53,801 nucleotides of DNA from RGIG5612 sp963589005 (GCA_963589005.1 CAVAJR010000015.1:1-53801), one strand, 5' to 3'. Shown: positions 46,101 through 53,801, counted from the stretch's first letter. Notes: generated by a model not told the origin, from the sequence alone. Made by a program: numbers and translations.

Positions 46101-46588
46101 TCGGCGGAATAATAGAGGCTGTTATGCCGAAGAATACGAAGAGCGGACAGGCAATGGCATTTGTTACATTGGAGGATCTGGTAGGAACGGTGGAGGTGCT
46201 GCTGTTTCCGAAGACCTATATGCAGGCTAAGCCGGAAATATTTACAGGAAATAAGGTCCTTATTAAGGGAAAGGCCACGGTCGGAAGTGAAGAACAGGGC
46301 AAGCTGATAGCAGATACGGTGCTGGGATTCGACAAGATCAGGCGCGAGATATGGTTTAGGTTCAGAGATTATGAGGATTATAAACTGCAGGAAAAGTATC
46401 TGCTGAGCCTCTCGTCGATAGAGGAGATGGCAGGAGATACGCAGGTAGTGATATACCTGGCAGATACTAAACAGGTGAAACGGCTGGACAGATCTTATTC
46501 GATAAGAACCAATAATGAGATATTGAAGATGCTGCGCGCCAGATATGGTGAAAGCAATGTGCAGGTGAATATCAAAAAGACATGTTAG
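43118..46588 (+). CDS. dnaE: DNA polymerase III alpha subunit (DnaE type)
   Basis: A 1156-aa polymerase. The N-terminal PHP domain (HLHVHTEFSLLDG), the palm aspartates in PDIDVDF, finger motifs, and the C-terminal HhH and OB domain (about 980-1070, GIIEAVMPKNTKSGQAMAFV) are in order. In Firmicutes DnaE works with PolC, extending primers on the lagging strand. The length is normal. A family 1 repeat follows. Confidence 0.95.
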   Translation: MAFTHLHVHTEFSLLDGSGKINEMISQAKALGMDSLAITDHGAMYGVIDFYKAAKAQGIKPIIGCEIYITNGSRFDREVSRGDDKYYHLVLLAENNTGYSNLMKIVSLGFTEGFYYKPRVDYEVIEKYHEGIIASSACLAGIIPRLIIRDQYKEACEEAMRLQNIFGRGNFFLELQDHGIADQRTVNSGLMRMSEELDIPLICTNDIHYTYKTDAEAHDILLCIQTGKKLSDPDRMRYEGGQYYMKSPEEMAALFSYAPDAVRNTEEIAQRCNVEIEFGVQKLPRFYVPEGYTSYEYLEKLCEAGIRKRYSNYEDYEERLHYELNTIKNVGYVDYFLIVWDFINYAKSNDIMVGPGRGSAAGSIVSYCLEITDIDPIKYSLIFERFLNPERVSMPDIDVDFCFERRGEVIDYVTRKYGSDCVSQIITFGTLKARNAIRDVGRVLDMPYGSVDSIAKMIPTDLGITIDKALEASNDLRKAYETNEQVHYLIDMSKRLEGLPRHASMHAAGVVISREPIMEYVPLARGSDGAIVTQYIMTTLEELGLLKMDFLGLRTLTVIQNAVKMAQANTGRKIDLSKIDYNDRAVLDMIGSGKTMGVFQLESAGMTSFMRELKPHSIEDIIAGIALYRPGPMDFIPKYIAGKNSDKEIEYDCPQLKPILEPTYGCIVYQEQVMQIVRDLAGYTLGGSDVLRRAMSKKKDYVMKAERQRFVYGDIDEGGSVPGCIRNGISEEVANKIYDEMIDFAKYAFNKSHAAAYAIVSFQTAYLKYYYPVEYMAAMMTSVMGVLSKLAIYIQECKSMGIKILPPDINQAEAGFTASDRTIRYGLSAIKGIGRNVIDDIVRERKAAGPYKDLHDFVERLADKDINKRTLENLIKAGSLDSFGLTRKQMMYIHADVMESVNSNKKTSMSGQLSILDLLGEEEKRQFQVRVPDVGEYDPDTLYAYEKEITGIYISGHPLDEYKDVLDKNVTATSADFAIDEDGNVNIRDNEPAVIGGIIEAVMPKNTKSGQAMAFVTLEDLVGTVEVLLFPKTYMQAKPEIFTGNKVLIKGKATVGSEEQGKLIADTVLGFDKIRREIWFRFRDYEDYKLQEKYLLSLSSIEEMAGDTQVVIYLADTKQVKRLDRSYSIRTNNEILKMLRARYGESNVQVNIKKTC

Positions 46589-46597
46589 GGCTATGAT

Positions 46598-46679
46598 GCG
46601 TCGTGAACCTCGGCGAGCAGTCACTGTTCGAAAAGCCTGCGCTGATTGTTTTCTCACAGTCACTGCGCCATCCCGACGC
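46598..46679 (+). repeat. Family 1 hairpin repeat, copy E
   Basis: Ends GCGTCG/CGACGC replace GCGTGCCG/CGGCACGC, and the inner stem is TCACTGT/ACAGTCA. Arms have again changed on both sides. It lies between dnaE and the methyltransferase gene. Confidence 0.7.
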
Positions 46680-46738
46680 GAATATAAAATGTGTAAACTC
46701 AATATTTGTTCTGGTTATCGGAATATTAAATTGATAAT

Positions 46739-47548
46739 ATGATTGCTTCGAAAACAAATCAAAAATTAAAAAAAGTCAGAAAGCTAATAAGCTCGGCAAA
46801 GGAACGTAAGGAGACGGGGCTGTTTGTAGCTGAGGGGATGAGGATCTGCGCTGAAGCTCCGGAAGAGCTTATTGATATGGTGCTGGTATCTGAGGATTGT
46901 GACATAGACATCTCTAAATATAAAAATGCTGAGATCGTTGAGAAAAATATTTTCAGAGAATTGTCGGATACGGTTAATCCGCAGGGGGTGCTGGCGGTAT
47001 TAAGGCAGCCGGAGTGGAATATCGGCATAAAAAAAGCTGCCGGCGATATAGGCTTGTCAGGGCAGTTCCTGCAGCAAAGTAAAGGTGCATTCCGGAATGC
47101 TGATGTTGTATTGGACGGAAGGGGACGTGTGCTTCTGTTAGATGGTGTGAGAGATCCGGGCAACATGGGCACTATTATAAGAACTGCGGAGGCAGCAGGT
47201 GTCAGGGCTGTATTTATGAGTCCTGACTGTGTGGATCTGTATAATCCTAAGGTTATAAGATCTACCATGGGAAGTATATTCCGAGTTCCGTGCATGACTT
47301 GCCAGCTGGTGCCGGTGATCGGGCAGCTGCAGGAGATCGGCATTAAAGTATATGGAACCAGCCTGCAGACGGATAAGTCCTTCAGGGATGTAGATTTCTC
47401 GAATGCGGGCATAGTCATAGGAAGCGAAGCCTATGGTGTGAGCACGGAGGTTGCGGCGGCAGTTACGGATAATGTTAAGATCCCCATGGCTGGAGCGGTG
47501 GAATCGCTGAATGCGGCAATATCTGCGGCTATAATGATGTTTTGCTGA
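46739..47548 (+). CDS. TrmH/SpoU-family RNA 2'-O-methyltransferase
   Basis: A 269-aa protein. The N-terminal substrate-binding part (MIASKTNQKLKKVRKL) precedes a SPOUT domain with LLLDGVRDPGNMGTIIRTAE, IVIGSEAYGVS and IPMAGAVESLNAAISAAI. It probably methylates 23S rRNA or tRNA with SAM; the site cannot be told. The length is typical. Confidence 0.9.
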   Translation: MIASKTNQKLKKVRKLISSAKERKETGLFVAEGMRICAEAPEELIDMVLVSEDCDIDISKYKNAEIVEKNIFRELSDTVNPQGVLAVLRQPEWNIGIKKAAGDIGLSGQFLQQSKGAFRNADVVLDGRGRVLLLDGVRDPGNMGTIIRTAEAAGVRAVFMSPDCVDLYNPKVIRSTMGSIFRVPCMTCQLVPVIGQLQEIGIKVYGTSLQTDKSFRDVDFSNAGIVIGSEAYGVSTEVAAAVTDNVKIPMAGAVESLNAAISAAIMMFC

Positions 47549-47620
47549 CGGGATTATCTATGCCTGTTCGAAACAATTACAGTAAGCGAACGGCATTTTA
47601 TAATTAGGATGGTGATGCAA

Positions 47621-47935
47621 ATGGAAAACATGAGAATATTATGTGCGGCCAATTATTATGAACAAAAGTTTTATCTGAACCCGGCTTATGAGGTGCTGCC
47701 GCAGGCGGTAAAGGACGAGCTTAAGGTTATGTGCGTAATGTTTGTAGAGGAGGTAAGCGGGATCTTGCTTATGGAATTTGGCGAAGAGGGAGATCTGAGG
47801 CTTATTGTTACACATAATGATGATGATTTTTATTTCGATGAAATAGGAAGCGAACTTAAAGTAAGAGAGCTTCGAAGAACTAAGAGAGAATTATTTGAAC
47901 AGTTGGAAGCATATTATGATGCAGTATGCAGATGA
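47621..47935 (+). CDS. DUF6145-like protein, function unknown
   Basis: A 104-aa cytoplasmic protein. The pattern of a Tyr/Asn-rich opening (CAANYYEQKFYLNP), LPQAVKDELKVMCVMFVEEV and a C-terminal charged helix (LRRTKRELFEQLEAYY) fits a small family I associate with DUF6145 in Lachnospiraceae. ATG 47621 is preferred, with AGGATGGTG upstream; ATG 47609 lies in that site. No function is known. Confidence 0.65.
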   Translation: MENMRILCAANYYEQKFYLNPAYEVLPQAVKDELKVMCVMFVEEVSGILLMEFGEEGDLRLIVTHNDDDFYFDEIGSELKVRELRRTKRELFEQLEAYYDAVCR

Positions 47936-48001
47936 GGCAGGCATTTGCCGGCAAATATATGATCAGCCTGTCGGCAGCACTTATATAGAAAGAGGACCAA
48001 T

Positions 48002-48769
48002 ATGTTATTAGCAATAGATGTGGGAAATACTAATATAAAATTTGCTTTATTCAATGGGGATAATCTGGATGTGACGTTTCGCATTACAACGGATAGTACC
48101 AGAACATCTGATGAGCTGGGACTGGCTGTTGTAAATCTTATAAACAGCCGCGGGATCAAGAATTCGGAGATTACGGATATTATTGTATCAAGTGTAGTTC
48201 CGGATATCATGCACTCGCTTAATAATGCCATGAATAAATTCTTCGATGCCAGAATACTGGTAATAAGACCGGGCATTAAGACGGGCATTAAACTGATCAA
48301 AACCAATCCGTCAGAAGCGGGATCTGACAGAATTGTAAATGGCGTTGCGGCCATGAATATGTATGGCGGTCCGGTAATCGTAGTCGATTACGGAACTGCA
48401 ACGAAGTTTGACCTATTCGGCGAGGACGGATCATTTGAATCTGCGGTAACATGCCCGGGAGTTATGCTGTCGGCCAGGGCACTGTGGGAGGGAACTGCCA
48501 AGCTGCCGGAGGTGGAGATAGTAAATCCCGGAACAATTCTTGCTAAAAATACCACTGTCAGCCTGCAGGCCGGAATCCTGTATGGCAGGATAGGGGAAGC
48601 TGAGTATATCATTGATAAGATGATTGAAGAATACGGGCATGGTCCTATCAAGGTGGTTGCGACCGGCGGTCTTGCCAGAATCATATTTAATGAGACGGAC
48701 AAGATTCAGTACCTGGAACCGAATCTTACCATGTATGGCCTTAAATTTATTTACGATAAGAATAAGTGA
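48002..48769 (+). CDS. coaX: Type III pantothenate kinase
   Basis: A 255-aa ASKHA-fold kinase, the first step of coenzyme A synthesis. LLAIDVGNTNIKFALF, the pantothenate loop (GSDRIVNGVAA) and VVDYGTATKFDLF are diagnostic. AGAGGA supports ATG 48002. Family 2 repeats follow. Confidence 0.94.
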   Translation: MLLAIDVGNTNIKFALFNGDNLDVTFRITTDSTRTSDELGLAVVNLINSRGIKNSEITDIIVSSVVPDIMHSLNNAMNKFFDARILVIRPGIKTGIKLIKTNPSEAGSDRIVNGVAAMNMYGGPVIVVDYGTATKFDLFGEDGSFESAVTCPGVMLSARALWEGTAKLPEVEIVNPGTILAKNTTVSLQAGILYGRIGEAEYIIDKMIEEYGHGPIKVVATGGLARIIFNETDKIQYLEPNLTMYGLKFIYDKNK

Positions 48770-48777
48770 AATTACAG

Positions 48778-48880
48778 TAAAAGATGATTGCTGCGCTACT
48801 CACGTGCTCTCGCAATCAAACCGACATTCGCAATCCGGACTGTCGTCCTGCTTGCTCATGTCGTCTGCCCCGTCCAATGG
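48778..48880 (+). mobile_element. Family 2 element, copy b (3'-truncated)
   Basis: Starts TAAAAGATGATTGC and matches copy c through CCCCGTCCAATGG, then breaks off before the palindrome. It retains the GATTGC/GCAATC head hairpin. Confidence 0.65.
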
Positions 48881-48918
48881 GAGAGAAAACGCTCGAGCTG
48901 GCAATGTTTAAGAAACTG

Positions 48919-49078
48919 ATAAAAGATGATTGCTGCGCACTTCGTGCTTCCGCAATCAAACCGACATTCGCAATCCGGACTATCGTCCTACTTGCTCATG
49001 TCGTCTGCCCCGTCCAATGGATGTACAGCTGGGCAAGCTAGCTTGCCCAGCTGTACATCCGCTGTCCGGGACTTTTAT
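48919..49078 (+). mobile_element. Family 2 element, copy c (complete)
   Basis: A 160-bp element running from ATAAAAG to ACTTTTAT. It has the head hairpin GATTGC/GCAATC, the CCGGAC/GTCCGG pair, and a perfect 42-bp palindrome (49019-49060, arms GGATGTACAGCTGGGCAAGC). It ends nine bases before the dusB ATG. Confidence 0.7.
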
Positions 49079-49087
49079 AACAAATAA

Positions 49088-50029
49088 ATGCAGATAGGTA
49101 ATATAGAACTGAAAAATAAATATATATTGGCGCCCATGGCGGGATATACGGATGCGGCATTCAGAAGCTTATGTGTAGAGCAGGGCGCAGCACTTACATA
49201 TACGGAGATGGTAAGTGCCAAGGCGTTGTATTATAAAAATAAGAATACTCAGCCGCTGCTTCAGGTAGCAGAAAATGAAGGGCCTGTATCGCTGCAATTA
49301 TTTGGGAATGACCCTGATCTTCTGGCTGAAGAAGCTTGCAAGCTTGAAGACGGACCATATGATATATTTGATATAAATATGGCATGTCCGGTTCCCAAGG
49401 TGGTAAATAATGGTGAGGGCAGCGCATTGATGCTGGAACCTCACAGAGTGGAAGCCATAATTTCTGCTATGGCCAAAAGGCTTAAGAAGCCGATATCGGT
49501 TAAGATACGTAAGGGATTCGACGATGAACATATAAATGCAGTGGAGATAGCCAGAGTTGCCGAAGGCAGCGGAGCTGCGCTTATAGCTGTACACGGAAGA
49601 ACCAGAGAACAGATGTATCAGGGCAAGGCTGATTACGATATCATAAGACAGGTTAAAGAAGCGGTAAGTATACCCGTTGTGGGCAGCGGTGATATCTATA
49701 CTGCTGCCGATGCTGAAAGGATGCTTGCGACGACGCGGGCAGACGGAGTTATGATAGCCAGAGGCGCAAGGGGCAATCCATGGATATTCAGGCGGCTTAC
49801 AGATGCTGGATATAACGGTCCTGATATAAATGAGGTTAAGGCGATGATATTTAAGCAGCTGGAGCTTATGCTTAAATATAACAGCGAGGAGTCAGCGGTA
49901 AGGCAAATGCGCAAGCATGTAGGATTTTATGTAAATGGGTTTTATAATGCCGCACAGCTGAGGCATGACATAAACATCTGTGATACTCTGGATAAATTCC
50001 GCGAAACATTGACATTGTGGAATGCGTGA
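49088..50029 (+). CDS. dusB: tRNA-dihydrouridine synthase
   Basis: A 313-aa FMN enzyme that reduces uridines in tRNA. It has LAPMAGYTDAAFR, the catalytic Cys in NMACPVPKVVNNGEG, GSGDIYTAADA and ARGARGNPWIF. The start matches homologues, but there is no ribosome site: the bases before the ATG are the end of a family 2 element plus ACAAATAA. Confidence 0.92.
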   Translation: MQIGNIELKNKYILAPMAGYTDAAFRSLCVEQGAALTYTEMVSAKALYYKNKNTQPLLQVAENEGPVSLQLFGNDPDLLAEEACKLEDGPYDIFDINMACPVPKVVNNGEGSALMLEPHRVEAIISAMAKRLKKPISVKIRKGFDDEHINAVEIARVAEGSGAALIAVHGRTREQMYQGKADYDIIRQVKEAVSIPVVGSGDIYTAADAERMLATTRADGVMIARGARGNPWIFRRLTDAGYNGPDINEVKAMIFKQLELMLKYNSEESAVRQMRKHVGFYVNGFYNAAQLRHDINICDTLDKFRETLTLWNA

Positions 50030-50093
50030 ATTATAATGCTTTGGCGTATTTTAGAGGAATAGATGTATTTTCAATCATTTGAAAGGAAAAAAC

Positions 50094-50579
50094 ATGGAAG
50101 AAAATAAACGTATCTTAACTAAAGACAGTCTCCAACGCCTTCAGGATGAACTTGATAACCTGGTGGTTGTAAAGAGAAAAGAGATTGCTGCTAAGATCAA
50201 GGAAGCCAGAGAACAGGGCGACTTGTCAGAAAATGCAGAATATGATGCAGCTAAGGACGAGCAAAGAGATATTGAAGCCAGAATCGAAGAACTCGAAGAT
50301 ATCATTAAGAACAGTGAGATCCTTGATGAGAGTGCGATCAATCTGAACAAGGTTCATATCGGCTGTACAGTTACTGTAAAGGACAGAACATCTAAAAAAG
50401 TGCGTACCTTCCAGATAGTGGTTCCTACAGAGGTTGATTCAAGAGCAGGCAGAATCTCCAACAATTCTCCGTTAGGTAAGGCTCTTCTCGACAGAGAAGT
50501 CGGCGAGGTTGTAGAGGTTGCAGCTCCTGCCGGTATAATGCATTATCAGATAATGGATATCGAAACATATAAGAAATAA
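50094..50579 (+). CDS. greA: Transcription elongation factor GreA
   Basis: A 161-aa protein. An N-terminal coiled coil (KRKEIAAKIKEAREQGDLSEN...) reaches into the RNA polymerase channel to stimulate RNA cleavage, and a C-terminal FKBP-like domain (VHIGCTVTV, NNSPLGKALLDREVG) binds the enzyme. AAAGGA supports ATG 50094 over the in-frame 50079. The length is typical. Confidence 0.95.
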   Translation: MEENKRILTKDSLQRLQDELDNLVVVKRKEIAAKIKEAREQGDLSENAEYDAAKDEQRDIEARIEELEDIIKNSEILDESAINLNKVHIGCTVTVKDRTSKKVRTFQIVVPTEVDSRAGRISNNSPLGKALLDREVGEVVEVAAPAGIMHYQIMDIETYKK

Positions 50580-50712
50580 TATGATGAATAACTGCACAGT
50601 TCAATAATGTGATAAATAATTCGAGTAGGAGCACAGATGGCGCTCCTACTCGATTCTGATATTTGCGCGAAAGCAGTGAGCCAAGCGGACACGCGGAGCG
50701 GGGCCATTTGGC

Positions 50713-50962
50713 GAGCGCCGCGACACGAGAAAAAGGAGCGAAGCGAGTTTTTCAAAGTGAGCGGAAGCCAAGCCAAGGGAAGACGCGAAGCGTGTACATT
50801 TGGCGAACGCCGCGACACGAGAAAAAGGAGCGAAGCGAGTTTTTCAAAGTGAGCGGAAGCCAAGCCAAGGGAAGACGCGAAGCGTGTACATTTGGCGAAC
50901 GCCGCGACACGAGAAAAAGGAGCGAAGCGAGTTTTTCAAAGTGAGCGGAAGCCAAGCCAAGC
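50713..50962 (+). repeat. Family 4: 92-bp tandem repeat, about 2.7 copies
   Basis: The unit CGACACGAGAAAAAGGAGCG begins at 50721, 50813 and 50905, exactly 92 bases apart. Copies are nearly identical. Each has GAAAAA/TTTTTC and CGCGAAGCG motifs that can form hairpins. Long open frames across it on both strands are by-products of a GC-skewed repeat. It fills the greA-lysS gap. Confidence 0.85.
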
Positions 50963-51020
50963 CACGCAAAGCGTGGGATAATTTTTCAACGGTTAAATGT
51001 TATATACGAGGGGTATGAAT

Positions 51021-53096
51021 ATGAAAGAACAAGTCCAGGATACCAATAATCTCCTTCAGGTAAGAAGGGACAAGCTTGCAGAGCTTCAGTCTCAGGGCAG
51101 GGATCCTTTTTTGATTACAAAATATGATCAGACTCATCATACAGATGAAGCCAAGAATCTTTATAATGAGCATGAGGCACAGCTCCTGGCAGGACATGTA
51201 ACTCCGTCCACAGAGGGAATGGATGAGCAGCAGGCCAGGGAAGTAATAAATGCCGATTATAACGAGCGCAGGGCGATAATGGATGCGGATCCTATCGAAG
51301 TGTCTGTTGCGGGACGTATGATGTTTAAGCGAGTTATGGGTAAGGCTTCCTTCTGTAATCTTCGTGACCTTAAGGGTGATATCCAGGTATATGTTGCAAG
51401 GGATGCCATCGGAGAAGAAGCATATGCAGACTTCAAGAAGTCTGATATTGGCGACATCTACGGTGTTAAGGGCTATGTATTCAGGACTAAGACAGGCGAG
51501 ATCTCAATTCACGCTCAGCAGATGACACTTCTGTCTAAGAGTCTTCAGATCCTTCCTGAGAAATTCCATGGTCTTACAGACACAGACACACGTTATCGTC
51601 AGAGATATGTGGACCTTATCATGAATCCTGATGTTAAGGAAACATTTATCAAGAGGTCACAGATCATCAAGGAAATCCGTTCATTTCTTGACGGTCGCAA
51701 CTTTATTGAGGTGGAAACGCCTACACTTGTAAGCAATGCAGGCGGAGCATCGGCAAGACCGTTTGAGACACATTATAATGCTCTTAACGAGGATGTTAAG
51801 CTGCGCATTTCACTTGAGCTTTACCTGAAGCGGCTTATTGTAGGCGGCTTAGAGCGAGTATATGAGATCGGCCGTGTATATAGAAATGAAGGTGTTGACA
51901 CTCGTCATAATCCGGAATTTACCCTGATGGAATTGTATCAGGCATATACGGATTATGAAGGAATGATGGAACTTACAGAGAGCATGTTCCGTTATCTTGC
52001 CGAGAAGGTATGTGGTTCAACCATTATCAAATACGGTGCCAAGGAGATTGATCTGGGCAAGCCATTTGCACGTATGACAATGAACGAGGCAATCATTAAA
52101 TATGCCGGCATTGATTTTGATAAGGTGGACGGCGACGAGGCTGCCAAGGCTCTTGCCAAAGAAAAAGGAATCGAATACGAAGAACGACATACTAAAGGCG
52201 ATATCATCAATTTGTTCTTCGAGGAGTATTGCGAAGCTAACCTGATCCAGCCTACGTTTATCATGGATCATCCGCTGGCGATCTCACCGCTTACTAAGAA
52301 GAAACCATCGGATCCTTCTAAGGTTGAAAGGTTCGAGCTGTTCATCAATACCTGGGAGATGTGCAATGCTTATTCAGAGCTTAACGACCCGATTGATCAG
52401 AGAGAACGTTTTGCTCAGCAGGATAAGAATGCTGAAGCCGGTGATGAGGAGGCACAGCATACAGATGAAGATTTCTTAAATGCTCTTGAGATCGGTATGC
52501 CTCCAACGGGTGGCATCGGTTATGGTATTGACAGACTTGTTATGCTGCTTACGAACAGTGCAGCGATCAGAGACGTGCTCCTGTTCCCGACGATGAAGTC
52601 CCTGGATGCTGATAAGAAAGTAAAAGCTGAAACTGCAGCTCCTGCAGCTGAAACTGTTTGCGCAGAAGCACCAAAGGCAGAAGCACCGGCTTCTGCAGCT
52701 GAGGAAGCCATCGATTTCTCCAATGTAAAGGTAGAGCCGCTGTTCGCAGACTATGTTGATTTTGAGACATTCAGCAAATCAGACTTCCGTGCAGTAAAGG
52801 TTAAGGCTTGCGAGGCTGTTAAGAAGTCCAAAAAGCTCCTTCAGTTTACACTAGATGACGGAACAGGCACAGACAGAACTATTTTAAGCGGAATCCACGC
52901 ATATTATGAACCGGAAGAACTGGTAGGAAAGACACTCCTTGCCATCACAAACCTTCCACCGAGAAAAATGATGGGTATCGATTCCTGCGGCATGCTGATC
53001 AGCGCAGTAAACGGTCTCAAGGATGATCCGGAAGGCGAGGAACTGCATCTGCTGATGCTCGATAACCACATCCCAGCCGGCGCTAAGATGTATTAA
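51021..53096 (+). CDS. lysS: Lysyl-tRNA synthetase with C-terminal tRNA-binding domain
   Basis: A 691-aa class II synthetase. An N-terminal OB fold and the catalytic motifs (YEIGRVYRNEG, GYGIDRLVMLL) make up the first 530 or so residues, the usual full length. An Ala/Glu-rich linker (about 535-560) joins a C-terminal EMAP/Trbp111-like tRNA-binding OB fold (about 580-691, with LQFTLDDGTGTDRTILSG). ATG 51021 is chosen, as GAGGGG lies seven bases upstream. Confidence 0.93.
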   Translation: MKEQVQDTNNLLQVRRDKLAELQSQGRDPFLITKYDQTHHTDEAKNLYNEHEAQLLAGHVTPSTEGMDEQQAREVINADYNERRAIMDADPIEVSVAGRMMFKRVMGKASFCNLRDLKGDIQVYVARDAIGEEAYADFKKSDIGDIYGVKGYVFRTKTGEISIHAQQMTLLSKSLQILPEKFHGLTDTDTRYRQRYVDLIMNPDVKETFIKRSQIIKEIRSFLDGRNFIEVETPTLVSNAGGASARPFETHYNALNEDVKLRISLELYLKRLIVGGLERVYEIGRVYRNEGVDTRHNPEFTLMELYQAYTDYEGMMELTESMFRYLAEKVCGSTIIKYGAKEIDLGKPFARMTMNEAIIKYAGIDFDKVDGDEAAKALAKEKGIEYEERHTKGDIINLFFEEYCEANLIQPTFIMDHPLAISPLTKKKPSDPSKVERFELFINTWEMCNAYSELNDPIDQRERFAQQDKNAEAGDEEAQHTDEDFLNALEIGMPPTGGIGYGIDRLVMLLTNSAAIRDVLLFPTMKSLDADKKVKAETAAPAAETVCAEAPKAEAPASAAEEAIDFSNVKVEPLFADYVDFETFSKSDFRAVKVKACEAVKKSKKLLQFTLDDGTGTDRTILSGIHAYYEPEELVGKTLLAITNLPPRKMMGIDSCGMLISAVNGLKDDPEGEELHLLMLDNHIPAGAKMY

Positions 53097-53110
53097 GAAG
53101 AGATAAAGAT

Positions 53111-53623
53111 GTGCAGTCGTTCCAGAACCTGGGAGAATGGAATGAGAATGGTGCCAGGATACCGAGGACGGTAGATGTCATTTCCTCCGACTGGGATGAC
53201 AGCGGAAGCGGCGATAGTACCGACTGGTCGGATAAGGCTTATCTTTTGCAGAGCGGCATTGTGAAAACGATGTTAGCTCTGCTTTTTTACGATGTTTTCA
53301 TAGGGCGAAGAACTAAATTAATATCAGACGTTATGGCAATTTATCGAGGAAGTCAGTCAGCGGATGAGATCCTTTATTCGCCGCTTAGCCGTGCGGCAGA
53401 CACTGCGAAAATTATTTCAGTTAGCTTTTCTGTGACAAAGCTGTGGCTTACGAAGCTTGGAGCCTATGCCAAGAAAGATAAGATCCAGGTGCAGTATTTT
53501 GATCCGGTGACGGCGGAACTGGTCAGCACGGAGATGTATGTGGATGGATATAAGGCAAATCTTAAGAGGGACTCAAGCTATAAGGGATTGTGGACAGTGG
53601 AATTTACGGTGAGGGAGATGTGA
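53111..53623 (+). pseudogene. Degenerate ORF, possible phage tail-protein remnant
   Basis: A 170-codon frame from GTG 53111. The second half (TKLWLTKLGAYAKKDKIQVQ, FDPVTAEL, then GLWTVEFTVREM) faintly resembles small phage tail or baseplate proteins of the DUF6711 kind. A strong terminator sits inside the frame at 53248-53288, so the whole is probably not one expressed gene. The family match is tentative. Confidence 0.35.
53248..53288 (+). terminator. Terminator downstream of lysS
   Basis: GCAGAGC (53248-53254) pairs with GCTCTGC (53276-53282), followed by TTTTTT. It is 150 bases past the lysS stop. Confidence 0.7.
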
Positions 53624-53730
53624 GCTGCTTTGTTTGGTTCTTGCGGTTTTTGAGTATAGGAGTATGTTTTTGCACATAATACAGTTTACCTGAGAATTGA
53701 CCACGGTGAATGGACTTTATGAACAAATGA

Positions 53731-53758
53731 TTGACAAAAACATACAATGTACTATAAT
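53731..53758 (+). promoter_or_regulatory. Near-consensus promoter with dyad
   Basis: TTGACA (53731), 16 bp, TATAAT (53753). The spacer contains ACATACAATGTAC, a partial palindrome of the kind bound by autoregulating antitoxins. It serves the partial gene at 53794. The region 53624-53730 shows nothing else. Confidence 0.7.
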
Positions 53759-53793
53759 TGAATTACAAAGAAAACGAAGAGGAGGTGCTTGGT

Positions 53794-53801
53794 ATGGCAA
53801 C
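53794..53801 (+). CDS. Start of a gene running off the window
   Basis: ATG 53794, with GAGGAGGTG nine bases upstream and a strong promoter before it. Only MA and part of the next codons are visible, so the product is unknown. An antitoxin is a guess from the promoter style. Confidence 0.5.

Noticed and set aside
48784..49041. 85-codon plus-strand frame after coaX
   Set aside because: It spans the family 2 repeats and is explained by them.
50637..50955. Overlapping open frames on both strands in the 92-bp repeat
   Set aside because: They repeat with the DNA unit and have no gene features, so they are products of the tandem repeat.

Overview
The window looks like chromosomal DNA of a Lachnospiraceae-type clostridium (Firmicutes, Gram-positive, moderate GC). 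The genus cannot be fixed from sequence alone. Pointers are a DnaD-like/DnaC-like primosome pair beside prs, a FeoA-FeoA-FeoB-Cys-rich iron operon, SpoVG, WhiA, HprK, an HPr-like protein with Glu15, strong AGGAGG ribosome sites and wall-anchored MBG/InlB-repeat proteins. I saw no rRNA, tRNA or CRISPR array.

Layout. 1-6.7 kb: two secreted or surface proteins. The large adhesin-like one is split by a -1 frame change at an A7 run. 6.7-11.3 kb: accessory island with two copies of an Rpn-type nuclease gene flanking a DUF4160/DUF2442-XRE pair and remnants of a small XRE gene. Each Rpn copy carries an in-frame internal start behind a perfect Shine-Dalgarno, as expected for an intragenic antitoxin. 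11.3-16.4 kb: murC, a tandem array of DnaA-box-like 9-mers around the murC terminator, then dnaD-like, dnaC-like and prs. 16.7-23.1 kb: spoVG (minus), pth-mfd, mnmA, nth. 23.3-30.5 kb: AIR-synthase-like C-terminal protein, Lrp regulator with aminotransferase, YhaM-like exonuclease, mutS2, trmL. 30.6-36.3 kb (minus): orphan ABC ATPase, the feo iron-uptake operon, a second aminotransferase. 36.7-39.8 kb: lipoprotein, PAP2 phosphatase, a shortened uvrC. 40.0-47.9 kb: hprK-murB-whiA-HPr-like-dnaE, an rRNA-type methyltransferase, a DUF6145-like protein. 48.0-53.1 kb: coaX, dusB, greA, lysS with a fused C-terminal tRNA-binding domain. The end holds a degenerate, possibly phage-derived ORF and a strong promoter with the first codons of another gene.

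Most of the window is ordinary housekeeping. The unusual content is in the accessory island and between genes. Four families of intergenic repeats fill the gaps after the second aminotransferase gene, yhaM, trmL, uvrC, dnaE, coaX and greA. Family 1 (about 88 bp) folds into a long hairpin whose arms change together between copies. Family 2 (about 160 bp, TIR-like ends, a long palindrome) sits inside a family 1 copy, which suggests past mobility. Family 3 overlaps the 3' end of uvrC. Family 4 is a 92-bp tandem repeat before lysS.

The best candidate for an exciting system is the duplicated rpn locus. Its toxin part is essentially identical between copies. The internally initiated C-terminal part has diverged, and a displaced alternative C-terminal coding tail lies just past each stop codon. 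The tandem DnaA-box array before the primosome genes is second.
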